This document shows, piece after piece, positions 1-7,214 of a stretch of DNA of 28,392 nt; position 1 is the first letter of the stretch; each line of letters begins with the position of its first letter. The DNA lies in the NCBI GenBank assembly GCA_022709625.1, contig JAKLIL010000001.1:1-28392 (forward strand). The letters are read 5' to 3'. The notes beneath the pieces were generated by a model. It had not been told where the DNA came from, made no database searches, and saw nothing but the letters and a program-made list of their open reading frames with translations. The translations under genes and the position numbers were made by a program. This DNA comes from Verrucomicrobiota bacterium (GTDB lineage Bacteria > Verrucomicrobiota > Kiritimatiellia > CAIQIC01 > Lenti-01).

Positions 1-1284
1 CTAGGCTTCCCGCGAAATATCCGCCCCCAGCGCCCGCAGCCGCTCCTCGACGCGTTCGTAGCCGCGGTCGATCATGTCGGCCTGCTCGATCGTCGTGGTG
101 CCTTTTGCGCACAGCGCCGCGATGATCAGCGCCATGCCCGCGCGAATGTCCGGACTCGTGATGTGCTGGGCCCGCAACTGCGCCGGCCCGCTGACCACGA
201 CCCGGTGCGGATCGCATTGGACCAGCGTGGCGCCCATCTCCAGCAGCCGGTCCACGAAATACATCCGGCTTTCGAACAACTTTTCGAAAAACAATATTTC
301 CCCGCGCGCCTGGGTAGCCAACACCAGCGCGACGCTGAGGAGATCGGACGGAATCGCGGGCCAAATGCCGTCTTCGATTTTCGGAATGGCGCCGCCCAGG
401 TCCTGGCGAATGCGCAGGCGCTGGCGCGACGGCAAAACCAGTTTGCCGTCGGCCACCGTCCAGGCCACCCCCAAACGCCCAAACGCCCGCCGCATGACTT
501 TCAGCGTGGTGGCGTCGGGGATTTCCTCCACGGCCAGCGCGCCCCCCGTGGCCACGGCGGCCGCCAGGAAGCTGCCGATCTCGACGTGGTCGGGACCGAC
601 GCGATGGCGGGCGCCGCGCAAGCGGCGTACTCCCGTGATTTCAAGACGGTTGGTGCCCAGCCCGGAAATTTTCGCGCCCATCTTGCCCAGCAGGACGCCC
701 AAATCCTGCACATGCGGCTCGCCGGCGGCGTTCAGGATCGTCGTACGTCCCGGGGCCAGCGTTGCGGCCATGAGGATGTTTTCGGTGGCGGTCACGCTGG
801 CCTCCTCCAGCAGGATGTCGGCGCCGCGGAAAATCCGCTTCCGCTGCAGCCGGAACGCATCGCCGCGCCACGCCATGCCGATGCCCAATTGGCCCAGCCC
901 TTCGAAGTGCGTGTCGAGCCGCCGCCGGCCGATCGCATCGCCGCCCGGCGGATAGAGCAGCGCGCTCCCGTGCCTGGCCGGCAACGGCCCGGCCAGCAGG
1001 ATCGAGCCGCGGACTTTGGCGCACAGTTCCCGATCCAGCGCCGTGCGGTTCAGTCCCTTGGCGCAGAGCGTCACGACGTGCCCCCGCCGCTCCACCGCCA
1101 CCCCCAAGGAGGCCAGCAGCTTCAGCAGGTTGGCCACGTCGAGAATGTCCGGAACGTTCGCCAACGCCAGGGGTTCGTCGGTCAGCACGCTGGCCGCGAG
1201 CATCGGCAGTACGGCGTTTTTGTTGCCCAGCGGAAGGAACGATCCCGCGATTTTCCGCCCGCCCCGGATGATGAATCGCGCCAT
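1..1284 (-). CDS. murA: UDP-N-acetylglucosamine 1-carboxyvinyltransferase (MurA), Asp variant
   Basis: This cytoplasmic enzyme transfers enolpyruvate from PEP to UDP-GlcNAc, the first committed step of peptidoglycan synthesis. The 427-residue product has the usual MurA length. The N-terminus carries the substrate-binding PLGNKNA motif with its Lys-Asn pair, and the C-terminus has the conserved DIRAG and IDRGYER segments. The catalytic loop reads PPGGDAIGRRR, so residue 116 (bases 937-939, codon GAT) is Asp where most MurA proteins have the Cys that fosfomycin alkylates. Chlamydial and mycobacterial MurA also have Asp there and are intrinsically fosfomycin resistant. The gene starts 18 nt after the glmS stop and is probably co-transcribed with it. 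The stop codon lies at the window edge (1-3), so the gene is complete. A MurA paralogue with another role is possible but less likely. Confidence 0.93.
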   Translation of the reverse strand: MARFIIRGGRKIAGSFLPLGNKNAVLPMLAASVLTDEPLALANVPDILDVANLLKLLASLGVAVERRGHVVTLCAKGLNRTALDRELCAKVRGSILLAGPLPARHGSALLYPPGGDAIGRRRLDTHFEGLGQLGIGMAWRGDAFRLQRKRIFRGADILLEEASVTATENILMAATLAPGRTTILNAAGEPHVQDLGVLLGKMGAKISGLGTNRLEITGVRRLRGARHRVGPDHVEIGSFLAAAVATGGALAVEEIPDATTLKVMRRAFGRLGVAWTVADGKLVLPSRQRLRIRQDLGGAIPKIEDGIWPAIPSDLLSVALVLATQARGEILFFEKLFESRMYFVDRLLEMGATLVQCDPHRVVVSGPAQLRAQHITSPDIRAGMALIIAALCAKGTTTIEQADMIDRGYERVEERLRALGADISREA

Positions 1285-1302
1285 GCCGCCCGCCCCCCGG
1301 CC

Positions 1303-3150
1303 CTATTCCACCGTGACGCTCTTGGCCAAGTTCCGCGGCTTGTCGATGTCCGCCCCGCGCAGCTTGGCGTTGTAGTAGGCGAAGAGCTGTAAGGCGACGA
1401 CATTGATCAGCGGGGAAAATTCCTCGATCGTCTCCGGCACCGGGATGACGTCCTGCGCCAGGCCCTGCAGCGTTGCATCGCCCTCGGCCGCGACGGCGAT
1501 GATCCGCCCCTTGCGCGCCTCGACCTCCTTGAGGTTCGAGACCATCTTGTCGCGGACTTCGTCGGCGGTGGGGGTACATAGGCACACCACCGGCAGAAAC
1601 TCGTTGATGAGGGCGATGGGGCCGTGCTTCATTTCGCCCGCCGCGTAGCCTTCCGCGTGCTGGTAGGAGATTTCCTTGTTCTTGAGCGCACCCTCGAGGG
1701 CGATGGGATAGTTGAAGCGGCGGCCCAAATACAGCGCGTTGTAGCACTCGTAGTATTTCTGGGATATCCGGCGAACATCGTCCTGGCGCTCCAGCACGCG
1801 GTGGATGCCGTCGGGAATCCGCGCCAGCGCGGCGGTCAATTCCCGCTCGCGGGCGGCATCCATGGCGCCCCGCAGGCGGGCCAGCCGGATCGCCAAAAGG
1901 GCAAAGGCCAGCAACTGGGCGCTGAACGCCTTGGTCGAAGCCACGCCGATTTCCGGACCGGCCTGCGTCAGCAAGCCCCCGTCGCTCTCGCGCAGCAAGG
2001 TGCTGCCGGCCACGTTGCAAATGCCCACCACCTTGCACTCCATCCGGCGCGCGAGCCGGACCGAGGCCAGCGTGTCGGCGGTTTCGCCAGACTGCGACAC
2101 CGCCACCACAAGCGTGCGTTCGGGCAGGCGCGGGTGGCGATAGCGGAATTCGCTGCCCAAATCCGTTTCGCAGGGGATGCCCGCCCACGCTTCGAGCAGC
2201 AGCCGGCCGTACATGCCGGCGTAATAGGCCGTGCCGCAGGCCAAAATCACGATGCGCTGCAGCCCGGCCGCCTCGGCGGCGAGCAGGTCCGACACCTCGC
2301 CGAGATTCACGGCGCCGTCCTTGCCCACGTGCGTTTCCAGCATAGTCCGCAGCACCCGCGGCTGCTCGTGGATTTCCTTGAGCATGAAGGTTTCGAAGCC
2401 CGCCCGTTCCGCGGCTTCGGCCCGCAGGGTGACGGTTTTGATTTCCGGCTGCACCGGCGTGCCGTCTAACTTCGCCATGGCAACGCCGGCCGGCCGGAGT
2501 TCCGCGACCTCTCCGTCGTTCAAGTAGATCACTTGCTTCACGCGGTTCAGGATGGCGGGAACGTCGCTCGCGATGAACTGTTCGCCTTCGCCGACGCCGA
2601 CGATCAACGGGCTGCCGCAGCGGGCCGCGTACAAAACGGCCGGTTCGTCGCGGAAGACGATGCCCAGCGCGTAGGCGCCTTGGGCCTGCCGCAACGCCTG
2701 ACGGATCGCGGCGGAGCGACTAACCGCGCCGTCTTTCAGAAGTTCCTCGATCAGATGCGGAATCACTTCGGTGTCGGTTTGGGAGCGGAACACGTGCCCC
2801 TTGGCCTCCAGATCGGAGCGGAGGGCGAGATAGTTCTCGATGATGCCGTTGTGCACGGCGGCGATATTCCCGGCGCAATCCACATGCGGATGGGAATTGA
2901 CCTCGGAGGGTTCGCCATGCGTTGCCCAGCGGGTGTGCCCGATGCCCAATTGGCCGGCCAAAGGTTCCGTTTCGAGCGCTTCTTCCAAATTTGCAAGCCG
3001 CCCCACCCGCTTGCGGACCGCCAGCCTCCCATCGGCTTGCCGCACCGCCACGCCGGCCGAGTCGTAGCCCCGGTACTCGAGCCGTTGCATGCCTTCCAGC
3101 AGCAGCGGAACCGCATTTCTCGGCCCCACGTAGCCTACGATGCCGCACAT
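1303..3150 (-). CDS. glmS: Glutamine-fructose-6-phosphate aminotransferase (isomerizing)
   Basis: GlmS makes glucosamine-6-phosphate from fructose-6-phosphate and glutamine, the entry step to UDP-GlcNAc, which is also the substrate of the downstream MurA. The 615-residue product matches the family. It begins MCGIVGYVG, giving the N-terminal nucleophile Cys2 after Met removal, and continues as a class II glutaminase domain to about residue 235. Two SIS sugar-isomerase domains follow, with the SQSGETADT phosphosugar loop near residue 352 and the EISYQHAEGYAAGEMKHGP segment near residue 500. The C-terminus NLAKSVTVE is the classical GlmS tail. The ATG at 3150 is preceded by an AAAGGA ribosome-binding site 7-8 nt upstream. 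I saw no glmS ribozyme signature in the 97 nt upstream. Confidence 0.97.
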   Translation of the reverse strand: MCGIVGYVGPRNAVPLLLEGMQRLEYRGYDSAGVAVRQADGRLAVRKRVGRLANLEEALETEPLAGQLGIGHTRWATHGEPSEVNSHPHVDCAGNIAAVHNGIIENYLALRSDLEAKGHVFRSQTDTEVIPHLIEELLKDGAVSRSAAIRQALRQAQGAYALGIVFRDEPAVLYAARCGSPLIVGVGEGEQFIASDVPAILNRVKQVIYLNDGEVAELRPAGVAMAKLDGTPVQPEIKTVTLRAEAAERAGFETFMLKEIHEQPRVLRTMLETHVGKDGAVNLGEVSDLLAAEAAGLQRIVILACGTAYYAGMYGRLLLEAWAGIPCETDLGSEFRYRHPRLPERTLVVAVSQSGETADTLASVRLARRMECKVVGICNVAGSTLLRESDGGLLTQAGPEIGVASTKAFSAQLLAFALLAIRLARLRGAMDAARERELTAALARIPDGIHRVLERQDDVRRISQKYYECYNALYLGRRFNYPIALEGALKNKEISYQHAEGYAAGEMKHGPIALINEFLPVVCLCTPTADEVRDKMVSNLKEVEARKGRIIAVAAEGDATLQGLAQDVIPVPETIEEFSPLINVVALQLFAYYNAKLRGADIDKPRNLAKSVTVE

Positions 3151-3194
3151 GCGCTAATCCTTTCTGTTTCCAGATTGGCCGGAATCCATATGGC

Positions 3195-3229
3195 AAAGGC
3201 CGGGACAGCTCCGCGGCATCCCGGCCTTT
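3195..3229 (-). terminator. Intrinsic terminator downstream of the prepilin gene
   Basis: An 11-bp perfect stem (3195-3205 with 3219-3229, core AAGGCCGGGA/TCCCGGCCTT) encloses a 13-nt loop, 19 nt past the prepilin stop on the minus strand. The A/T ends of the stem give a short U run in either direction. It separates the prepilin transcript from glmS-murA. Confidence 0.6.
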
Positions 3230-3247
3230 TCATGGGCGGAAGGAGAA

Positions 3248-3862
3248 TTACGGATCAACCACGGTCAAGCCCGTGGAAAACCCCGAAGAGTTGAGGTTTT
3301 CGAGCGTCAATTGGTTGCCCTTCAGTGAAAACGCCGCGCCGCCTTTCTGCACGACCACCAGTCCGGCATTGCCAAAAGGCACGTCGGCGGCACTCAAAGC
3401 CGTAAAGGCGGCCAAGGTGCCTTTGTAGTTCTTGGTTATCAGGAAGGCGGTTCCCTCGGGAGTGCCGTCCGTCATGTCCACCGTTAAACGCCACGCGTTG
3501 TTAGCGGCGGCGAATTGGGATTCATTGGTGGTTTTGGCGGGCGTGATCCCCTTGGCGGCGAAAAAGTCGTAGGACACGTTCATCACGCCGGACGTAACCA
3601 AGTTCTTGAAATACGCCGTTGAATTCGGCGAATTGCTGGTGGAGGGCCAGCCCGAGCTGCTGGCGCCCAGCACCGCGTTGTCCATTTGATTCGCAAACGC
3701 GGAGGTATAGATGTTTTTGCCGTTGGAAACGGTTTGAACCAGAGCCGCGCTCGTAAGCGCTTTATTGACGGCCGGCACGAGAATGGCAGCCAACATGGCG
3801 ATGATGGCGATCACCACCAGCAGTTCGATGAGGGTAAAACCAAAGGCATAGCGCTTAGTCAT
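3248..3862 (-). CDS. Type IV pilin-like / type II secretion pseudopilin (prepilin-type N-terminus)
   Basis: A 204-residue secreted filament or pseudopilin subunit. It has a short basic leader (MTKRYAFG), a prepilin peptidase cleavage site after Gly8, then FTLIE with Glu at mature position 5, and a hydrophobic helix to about residue 30. The rest is a Gly/Ser/Thr/Asn-rich soluble domain with no recognised fold. FTLIELLVVIAIIAMLAAIL is the form abundant in Planctomycetota and Verrucomicrobiota. The ATG at 3862 has an AGGAG 9-10 nt upstream. A clear promoter and a strong terminator bracket the gene, suggesting an abundant single-gene transcript. No pilin assembly genes are nearby, so whether it serves a pilus, a type II secretion system or another filament cannot be told here. 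Confidence 0.85.
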   Translation of the reverse strand: MTKRYAFGFTLIELLVVIAIIAMLAAILVPAVNKALTSAALVQTVSNGKNIYTSAFANQMDNAVLGASSSGWPSTSNSPNSTAYFKNLVTSGVMNVSYDFFAAKGITPAKTTNESQFAAANNAWRLTVDMTDGTPEGTAFLITKNYKGTLAAFTALSAADVPFGNAGLVVVQKGGAAFSLKGNQLTLENLNSSGFSTGLTVVDP

Positions 3863-3894
3863 TTCACATGTCTCCTTATGACAACTCTGATGGC

Positions 3895-3922
3895 ATCATA
3901 CGCCGTTGGGACGGCGAGTCAA
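3895..3922 (-). promoter_or_regulatory. Sigma70-type promoter of the prepilin gene
   Basis: On the minus strand, TTGACT (3922-3917) and TATGAT (3900-3895) are separated by 16 nt, 33 nt upstream of the prepilin ATG. Each hexamer is 5/6 to consensus. The transcript would start near 3888 and include the AGGAG ribosome-binding site. Confidence 0.65.
3901..3916. repeat. Inverted repeat filling the promoter spacer
   Basis: CGCCGT and ACGGCG arms of 6 bp around a 4-nt centre occupy exactly the interval between the -35 and -10 hexamers of the prepilin promoter. It could be an operator. It could also be a small hairpin ending the upstream PAP2 transcript, although no U-tract follows on that strand. 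Confidence 0.5.
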
Positions 3923-3954
3923 CCCTCCAACCATCCTAATTTCGCCGCCGCATT

Positions 3955-4422
3955 TCAATAGGCCGTAGCCGTCCCCGGAAAAAATCCGTGTACAAACAGC
4001 GCCATGGCGATGCCCAGCACGGCGCCCATGAGGACTTCCAGACGCGTATGGCCCAGAAATTCCACCAGTTTTTCCGGAGAGAACTTGTGGTTTCGGTAAA
4101 AGTCTTCCGCCATCTGGTTCAGCAACCGCGCCTGCACCCCGGCGGCGCGCCGCACGCTCTGGGCATCGATCATGATCAGCGCCAGCACGCCCAGCGCCAC
4201 GGCGAACACGGCCGAACCGAAACCCGCACGCAGGCCCACCGACATGGCGCACGCCGCCGCGGAGGCCGTATGGGAACTGGGCATACCCCCCAACCGGAAG
4301 AGAAAACCGTAATCGAACTTCTTTTCGCGGAGCGCAAAGGTGAACAGCTTGATGAATTGGGCTACCAGCCAGCTGGCCACCGCCGCCACGACTGTGACAT
4401 TGTTGACAAGATCATGAAACAT
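3955..4422 (-). CDS. Divergent PAP2 family (DUF212) membrane protein
   Basis: A 155-residue polytopic membrane protein of the divergent PAP2 family. The GGMPSSHTA motif (residues 45-53) corresponds to the phosphatase P-S-G-H-like signature of PAP2 enzymes. The later FLGHTRLEVLMGA segment matches the family's second conserved histidine motif. About four hydrophobic stretches are visible: residues 10-30, 53-70, 73-90 and 132-148. The family is usually described as a putative acid phosphatase or vanadium-dependent haloperoxidase relative, and its substrate is not established. The ATG at 4422 lacks a clear Shine-Dalgarno sequence. The gene lies upstream of the prepilin on the same strand, but the prepilin has its own promoter, so a functional link is not implied. 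Confidence 0.85.
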   Translation of the reverse strand: MFHDLVNNVTVVAAVASWLVAQFIKLFTFALREKKFDYGFLFRLGGMPSSHTASAAACAMSVGLRAGFGSAVFAVALGVLALIMIDAQSVRRAAGVQARLLNQMAEDFYRNHKFSPEKLVEFLGHTRLEVLMGAVLGIAMALFVHGFFPGTATAY

Positions 4423-4566
4423 TGCGCGCCACTCTACGCACCCCCCGGCCCTGCCGCAATCCCAAACCCCGCCTCGGCGACCCTATCGAAAAACGCCCCG
4501 CGGTTGCCCCCTTGCGAACTTCATGGATTTGTGGTTGGTTGTGTCCGAAATCTCCCGCAGGCACTC

Positions 4567-5100
4567 ATGGGCACATCCTCGAAAACGTTGGCCGCAAAAT
4601 TAAGGAAATTGGCCAAGCGCCAGCACGGATGTTTCACCGCCGGCCAAGCCATTGAAATCGGCTATGCCGACAGCGTCCACCTCTACCACGTGAAGAACGG
4701 AGAGTGGATTCGGGTCTATCGTGGAATCTATCGGCTTTCCAATGCTCCGGAATCCCCCGAGGCCCGTGGAATGGCCGCCCTTCTTTGGACCCGGGATAAA
4801 ACCGGAAAAATCCAGGGATTTCTCTTGCCGGAAACCAAAGAGGCGATCCTCAACGGTACCCTTTCGTCTTCGCAGACCATCGAAATCGGGGTTCCACAAG
4901 GTTTCCGGCGCTCCTCCCATCCTCCATCCGGAATCAAGATCGAAATCGCGAATAAAAAATTACATAAATCCTCAAATATTAATGCTGTAGCCGTCCATGG
5001 ACAGGTGTTTCGAAAGGCCGTTCCACCAACGGGAATGGATATGCCAGATTATTTTGATTGGATTGATTATCAATCGGTTATATGCGAATTAAAGCCATAA
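4567..5100 (+). CDS. AbiEi-type antitoxin-domain winged-helix protein (orphan)
   Basis: A 177-residue protein. Residues about 8-58 (KLRKLAKRQHGCFTAGQAIEIGY through WIRVYRGIYRLS) match the N-terminal winged helix-turn-helix of type IV AbiEi-family antitoxins, in which a HYHVRRG-like wing precedes RVxRGVYRL. The middle segment, IEIGVPQGFRRS followed by PPSGIKIEIA, resembles the second part of short AbiEi relatives. No AbiEii-type nucleotidyltransferase toxin is adjacent, so this looks like an orphan regulator or a remnant. The last 19 nt overlap the start of the secreted protease, suggesting translational coupling. Bases around 4940-5080 are clearly more A/T-rich than the flanks, consistent with transfer. 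Start: the ATG at 4567 leaves a complete helix-turn-helix, but its ribosome-binding site is weak. Confidence 0.68.
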   Translation: MGTSSKTLAAKLRKLAKRQHGCFTAGQAIEIGYADSVHLYHVKNGEWIRVYRGIYRLSNAPESPEARGMAALLWTRDKTGKIQGFLLPETKEAILNGTLSSSQTIEIGVPQGFRRSSHPPSGIKIEIANKKLHKSSNINAVAVHGQVFRKAVPPTGMDMPDYFDWIDYQSVICELKP

Positions 5101-6551
5101 ATTCTATTCTTTACCTGCTTTCTTCGCTCTTTATCGATCCACCTTGTGCAAGTGCCTTCTATTTCCGCTTGGACGGCGACCGCCTTTGGTTGCAGGCGAA
5201 CCAGACGCCATTGTCGGAAATATTGGATGAATTTTTCCGCGCCGGTGTCGAAGTCCGGTTGGATCCACGCGTCCAATCCGTTGTTACGGGAAGCGTGCAC
5301 GGAAAAGATCTCGGCGAGGCTCTGGAAGCCCTGCTCGAACCCAACGACTATGTTTTGACCTGGAAAATGCTGGGCGGTCCCTTGGGACGCATCCCTAAAT
5401 TGAAGGAAATCGACGTATTCAAGCCGGGGGGCGAAGCCGCCGTCCAGCCCAGGCCTTGGAAACCGCGTGCTTTCGAGACGACGCGCGGGGTTTCGGGCAC
5501 CGCTCCCGAGTTCGTCAAAGACGAGCTGTTGATTGGCGTACGTTCCGGCGCCACCTACGACCGGTTGCAACATCTTTTGGATTCGATCGGCGGCATGATC
5601 GTGGAGGCGGATGCTTCCACCGGCGTCTATTTGATCCGTTTCCCGTCCGGAACGAACGTGGAAGCGCTTCTGGAGCGGTTGCTCCGCCATCCTTTGGTCG
5701 CTCATGCCGAATTGAACTATGTCGCCCGGCTTCCAGAACACGCTGCAGCAGATGATGTTCCGGCGACGATCCCGTCCGTTAAGCCGCCGGCCGAAGGGGC
5801 CATTCCCGTGGCGGTTCTCGATAGCGGCTTGGACCCGCGCGCGGGTTTGTCCGGAGTCGTGTCCGCCGGATGGGATGCGGTTGATCCAGGAAAGCCCCTG
5901 TCCGATCCCGAAGGGCACGGGACGCAAATGGCGTTTCTGGCATCGGGACTTCTCTCGGCATCCGGCCTGGCCACGGCCGGCCGCACGTTGCCGGTCGTGT
6001 CCATCCGGACATTCGACGCAGAAGGCAAAACCTCGAATTTCGCCATTTTGCAGGCGTTGACCTACGCCGCGAAGGCCGGCGCGAAGGTCGTCAACATGAG
6101 TTGGGGCTCCGACACCGACAGCGACTTCATGCGCGCCGCCATGCAAAAAGCCGCCCGGCGCGGATTGATACTGGTCGCCGCCGCCGGCAACGAACCCACG
6201 GGCCGCGCGGTGTATCCGGCCGCCTACCCGCAGGTGCTCGCCGTGGGCGGCATCCTGGCGGATGGCCGTCCCTGGAATCGGTCCAACCACGGCGAGTTCG
6301 TCGATTTGTCGGCTCCGGCCTTGGCCGCTTTTCCCATTGGGCACAATGGGCCGGCCGGCCGCTACGCCGGCACCTCGATTTCCTCGGTCGTCGTCGCCAA
6401 CGCCCTCGCGCAATATCTCAACCGCCATCCCGGCGCCACCGCCGCCTCCGCTACCGCCGCCCTGACCCAGGCGCTCTCCCCCGCTCCCGCCGGCGGCTAC
6501 GGGGCCGGAATCCTCGATGCCGCCGCGTTGCGGCGGTTCCTGAATCCCTGA
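5082..6551 (+). CDS. Secreted subtilisin-like serine protease (S8) with N-terminal STN-like domain
   Basis: A 489-residue exported protease. Residues 1-24 form a signal peptide ending PPCASA. Residues about 28-95 (LWLQANQTPLSEILDEF through TGSVHGKDLGEALEALL) resemble the STN/secretin N-terminal domain found in secretins and TonB receptors. Residues about 145-215 look like a subtilase propeptide (ELLIGVRSGATYDRL, HPLVAHAELNYVARL). The S8 domain has the complete triad: Asp247 in AVLDSGLD, His279 in EGHGTQMA and Ser432 in AGTSISS (usual form GTSMA), with the oxyanion Asn370 in AAAGNE. It should therefore be active after propeptide removal. It overlaps the AbiEi-like gene by 19 nt. Substrate and localisation beyond export are unknown. 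An STN domain suggests contact with an outer-membrane or cell-wall partner. Confidence 0.88.
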   Translation: MRIKAINSILYLLSSLFIDPPCASAFYFRLDGDRLWLQANQTPLSEILDEFFRAGVEVRLDPRVQSVVTGSVHGKDLGEALEALLEPNDYVLTWKMLGGPLGRIPKLKEIDVFKPGGEAAVQPRPWKPRAFETTRGVSGTAPEFVKDELLIGVRSGATYDRLQHLLDSIGGMIVEADASTGVYLIRFPSGTNVEALLERLLRHPLVAHAELNYVARLPEHAAADDVPATIPSVKPPAEGAIPVAVLDSGLDPRAGLSGVVSAGWDAVDPGKPLSDPEGHGTQMAFLASGLLSASGLATAGRTLPVVSIRTFDAEGKTSNFAILQALTYAAKAGAKVVNMSWGSDTDSDFMRAAMQKAARRGLILVAAAGNEPTGRAVYPAAYPQVLAVGGILADGRPWNRSNHGEFVDLSAPALAAFPIGHNGPAGRYAGTSISSVVVANALAQYLNRHPGATAASATAALTQALSPAPAGGYGAGILDAAALRRFLNP

Positions 6552-6583
6552 TGGCCCGAAACGCACGGGGCGCAAAATGCCTG

Positions 6584-6613
6584 TTGTTTCGTTGCCGAAA
6601 AGCATGCTATAAA
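6584..6613 (+). promoter_or_regulatory. Candidate promoter of the thioredoxin operon
   Basis: TTGTTT (6584-6589) and TATAAA (6608-6613), separated by 18 nt, lie in the 94-nt gap after the protease gene and 32 nt before the thioredoxin start. The hexamers are moderately conserved and this is read by eye only. Confidence 0.4.
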
Positions 6614-6645
6614 TCCGCCGCACCCGCCCATTCGGGAGGATGAGG

Positions 6646-6954
6646 ATGAGCGCCGAACTGAACGATGCCAACTTCAACGAGTTCATATCTTCCGGGCTGG
6701 TCCTGGTGGATTTCTGGGCGCCGTGGTGCGGACCTTGCCGCATGCAGTTGCCCATTCTGGACCAGATCGCCGCGCAATTGCCGGCGGTCAAAATCGGCCA
6801 GGTCAACGTCGACGCCAACGGCGAACTCGCGGCGCGATTCGGCGTCAACACCATCCCCTATCTCGTCGTCTTCAAGGACGGCAAGAAAGCGGCCGATTTC
6901 GTCGGCCTGCGCCAAGCGCAGACGCTGATCGACGCCCTCGCGCCCCTCGGCTAG
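6646..6954 (+). CDS. Thioredoxin
   Basis: A 102-residue cytoplasmic thiol-disulfide oxidoreductase of normal thioredoxin length. FWAPWCGPCRM carries the canonical WCGPC active site, and TIPYLVVFKDGK supplies the cis-Pro loop. Two in-frame ATGs are possible (6640 and 6646). I chose 6646 because GGAGG at 6635-6639 sits 6 nt upstream of it but touches the first ATG. It starts a tight gene run: the next gene begins 8 nt after its stop. It could be called trxA, but bacteria of this kind often have several thioredoxins, so no symbol is given. Confidence 0.93.
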   Translation: MSAELNDANFNEFISSGLVLVDFWAPWCGPCRMQLPILDQIAAQLPAVKIGQVNVDANGELAARFGVNTIPYLVVFKDGKKAADFVGLRQAQTLIDALAPLG

Positions 6955-6962
6955 CCCGCGCC

Positions 6963-7199
6963 ATGCCGTTGTACGAATACATTTGCAAAGCCTGCGGAAA
7001 AACCTCCGAAGTGCTGGTCTCCGGGTCGCGCCAACCCAGCTGCCCCCATTGCGGTTCCCGTCAACTCGACCGGCAACTCTCCGTATTCAGCGCGCGGAGT
7101 TCCACACCCCCTTCGCACCACGTGCCCCCCTGCGGAACCGGCGGCTGTCCCGTGGGCGGCGGCGGTTGCGCCGGCGGCGGCTGTCCTCTCGGCCCGTAA
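6963..7199 (+). CDS. FmdB-family zinc ribbon protein
   Basis: A 78-residue protein starting MPLYEYICKACGKTSEVL, with a second CPHCGS pair near residue 30. This is the CxxC...CxxC zinc ribbon of FmdB-type putative regulatory proteins. The C-terminal third is a low-complexity Gly/Cys tail containing five Cys residues, as some family members have. The function is not established for most homologues. No Shine-Dalgarno is visible before the ATG, and the gene begins only 8 nt after the thioredoxin stop, so translation is probably coupled. Pairing with a thioredoxin hints at thiol or metal homeostasis, but that is inference. Confidence 0.85.
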   Translation: MPLYEYICKACGKTSEVLVSGSRQPSCPHCGSRQLDRQLSVFSARSSTPPSHHVPPCGTGGCPVGGGGCAGGGCPLGP

Positions 7200-7214
7200 C
7201 CCTTCGGAGGCCTC

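Noticed and set aside
3151..3247. glmS ribozyme or riboswitch upstream of glmS
   Set aside because: Only 97 nt, mostly taken by the terminator hairpin of the prepilin gene. No ribozyme core could be recognised.
4686..4694. CACGTG cores elsewhere (for example near 4686, 7120, 8896, 12736 and 27320) as further parS sites
   Set aside because: None has the flanking GTT/AAC arms. They are plain six-base matches in GC-rich coding DNA.
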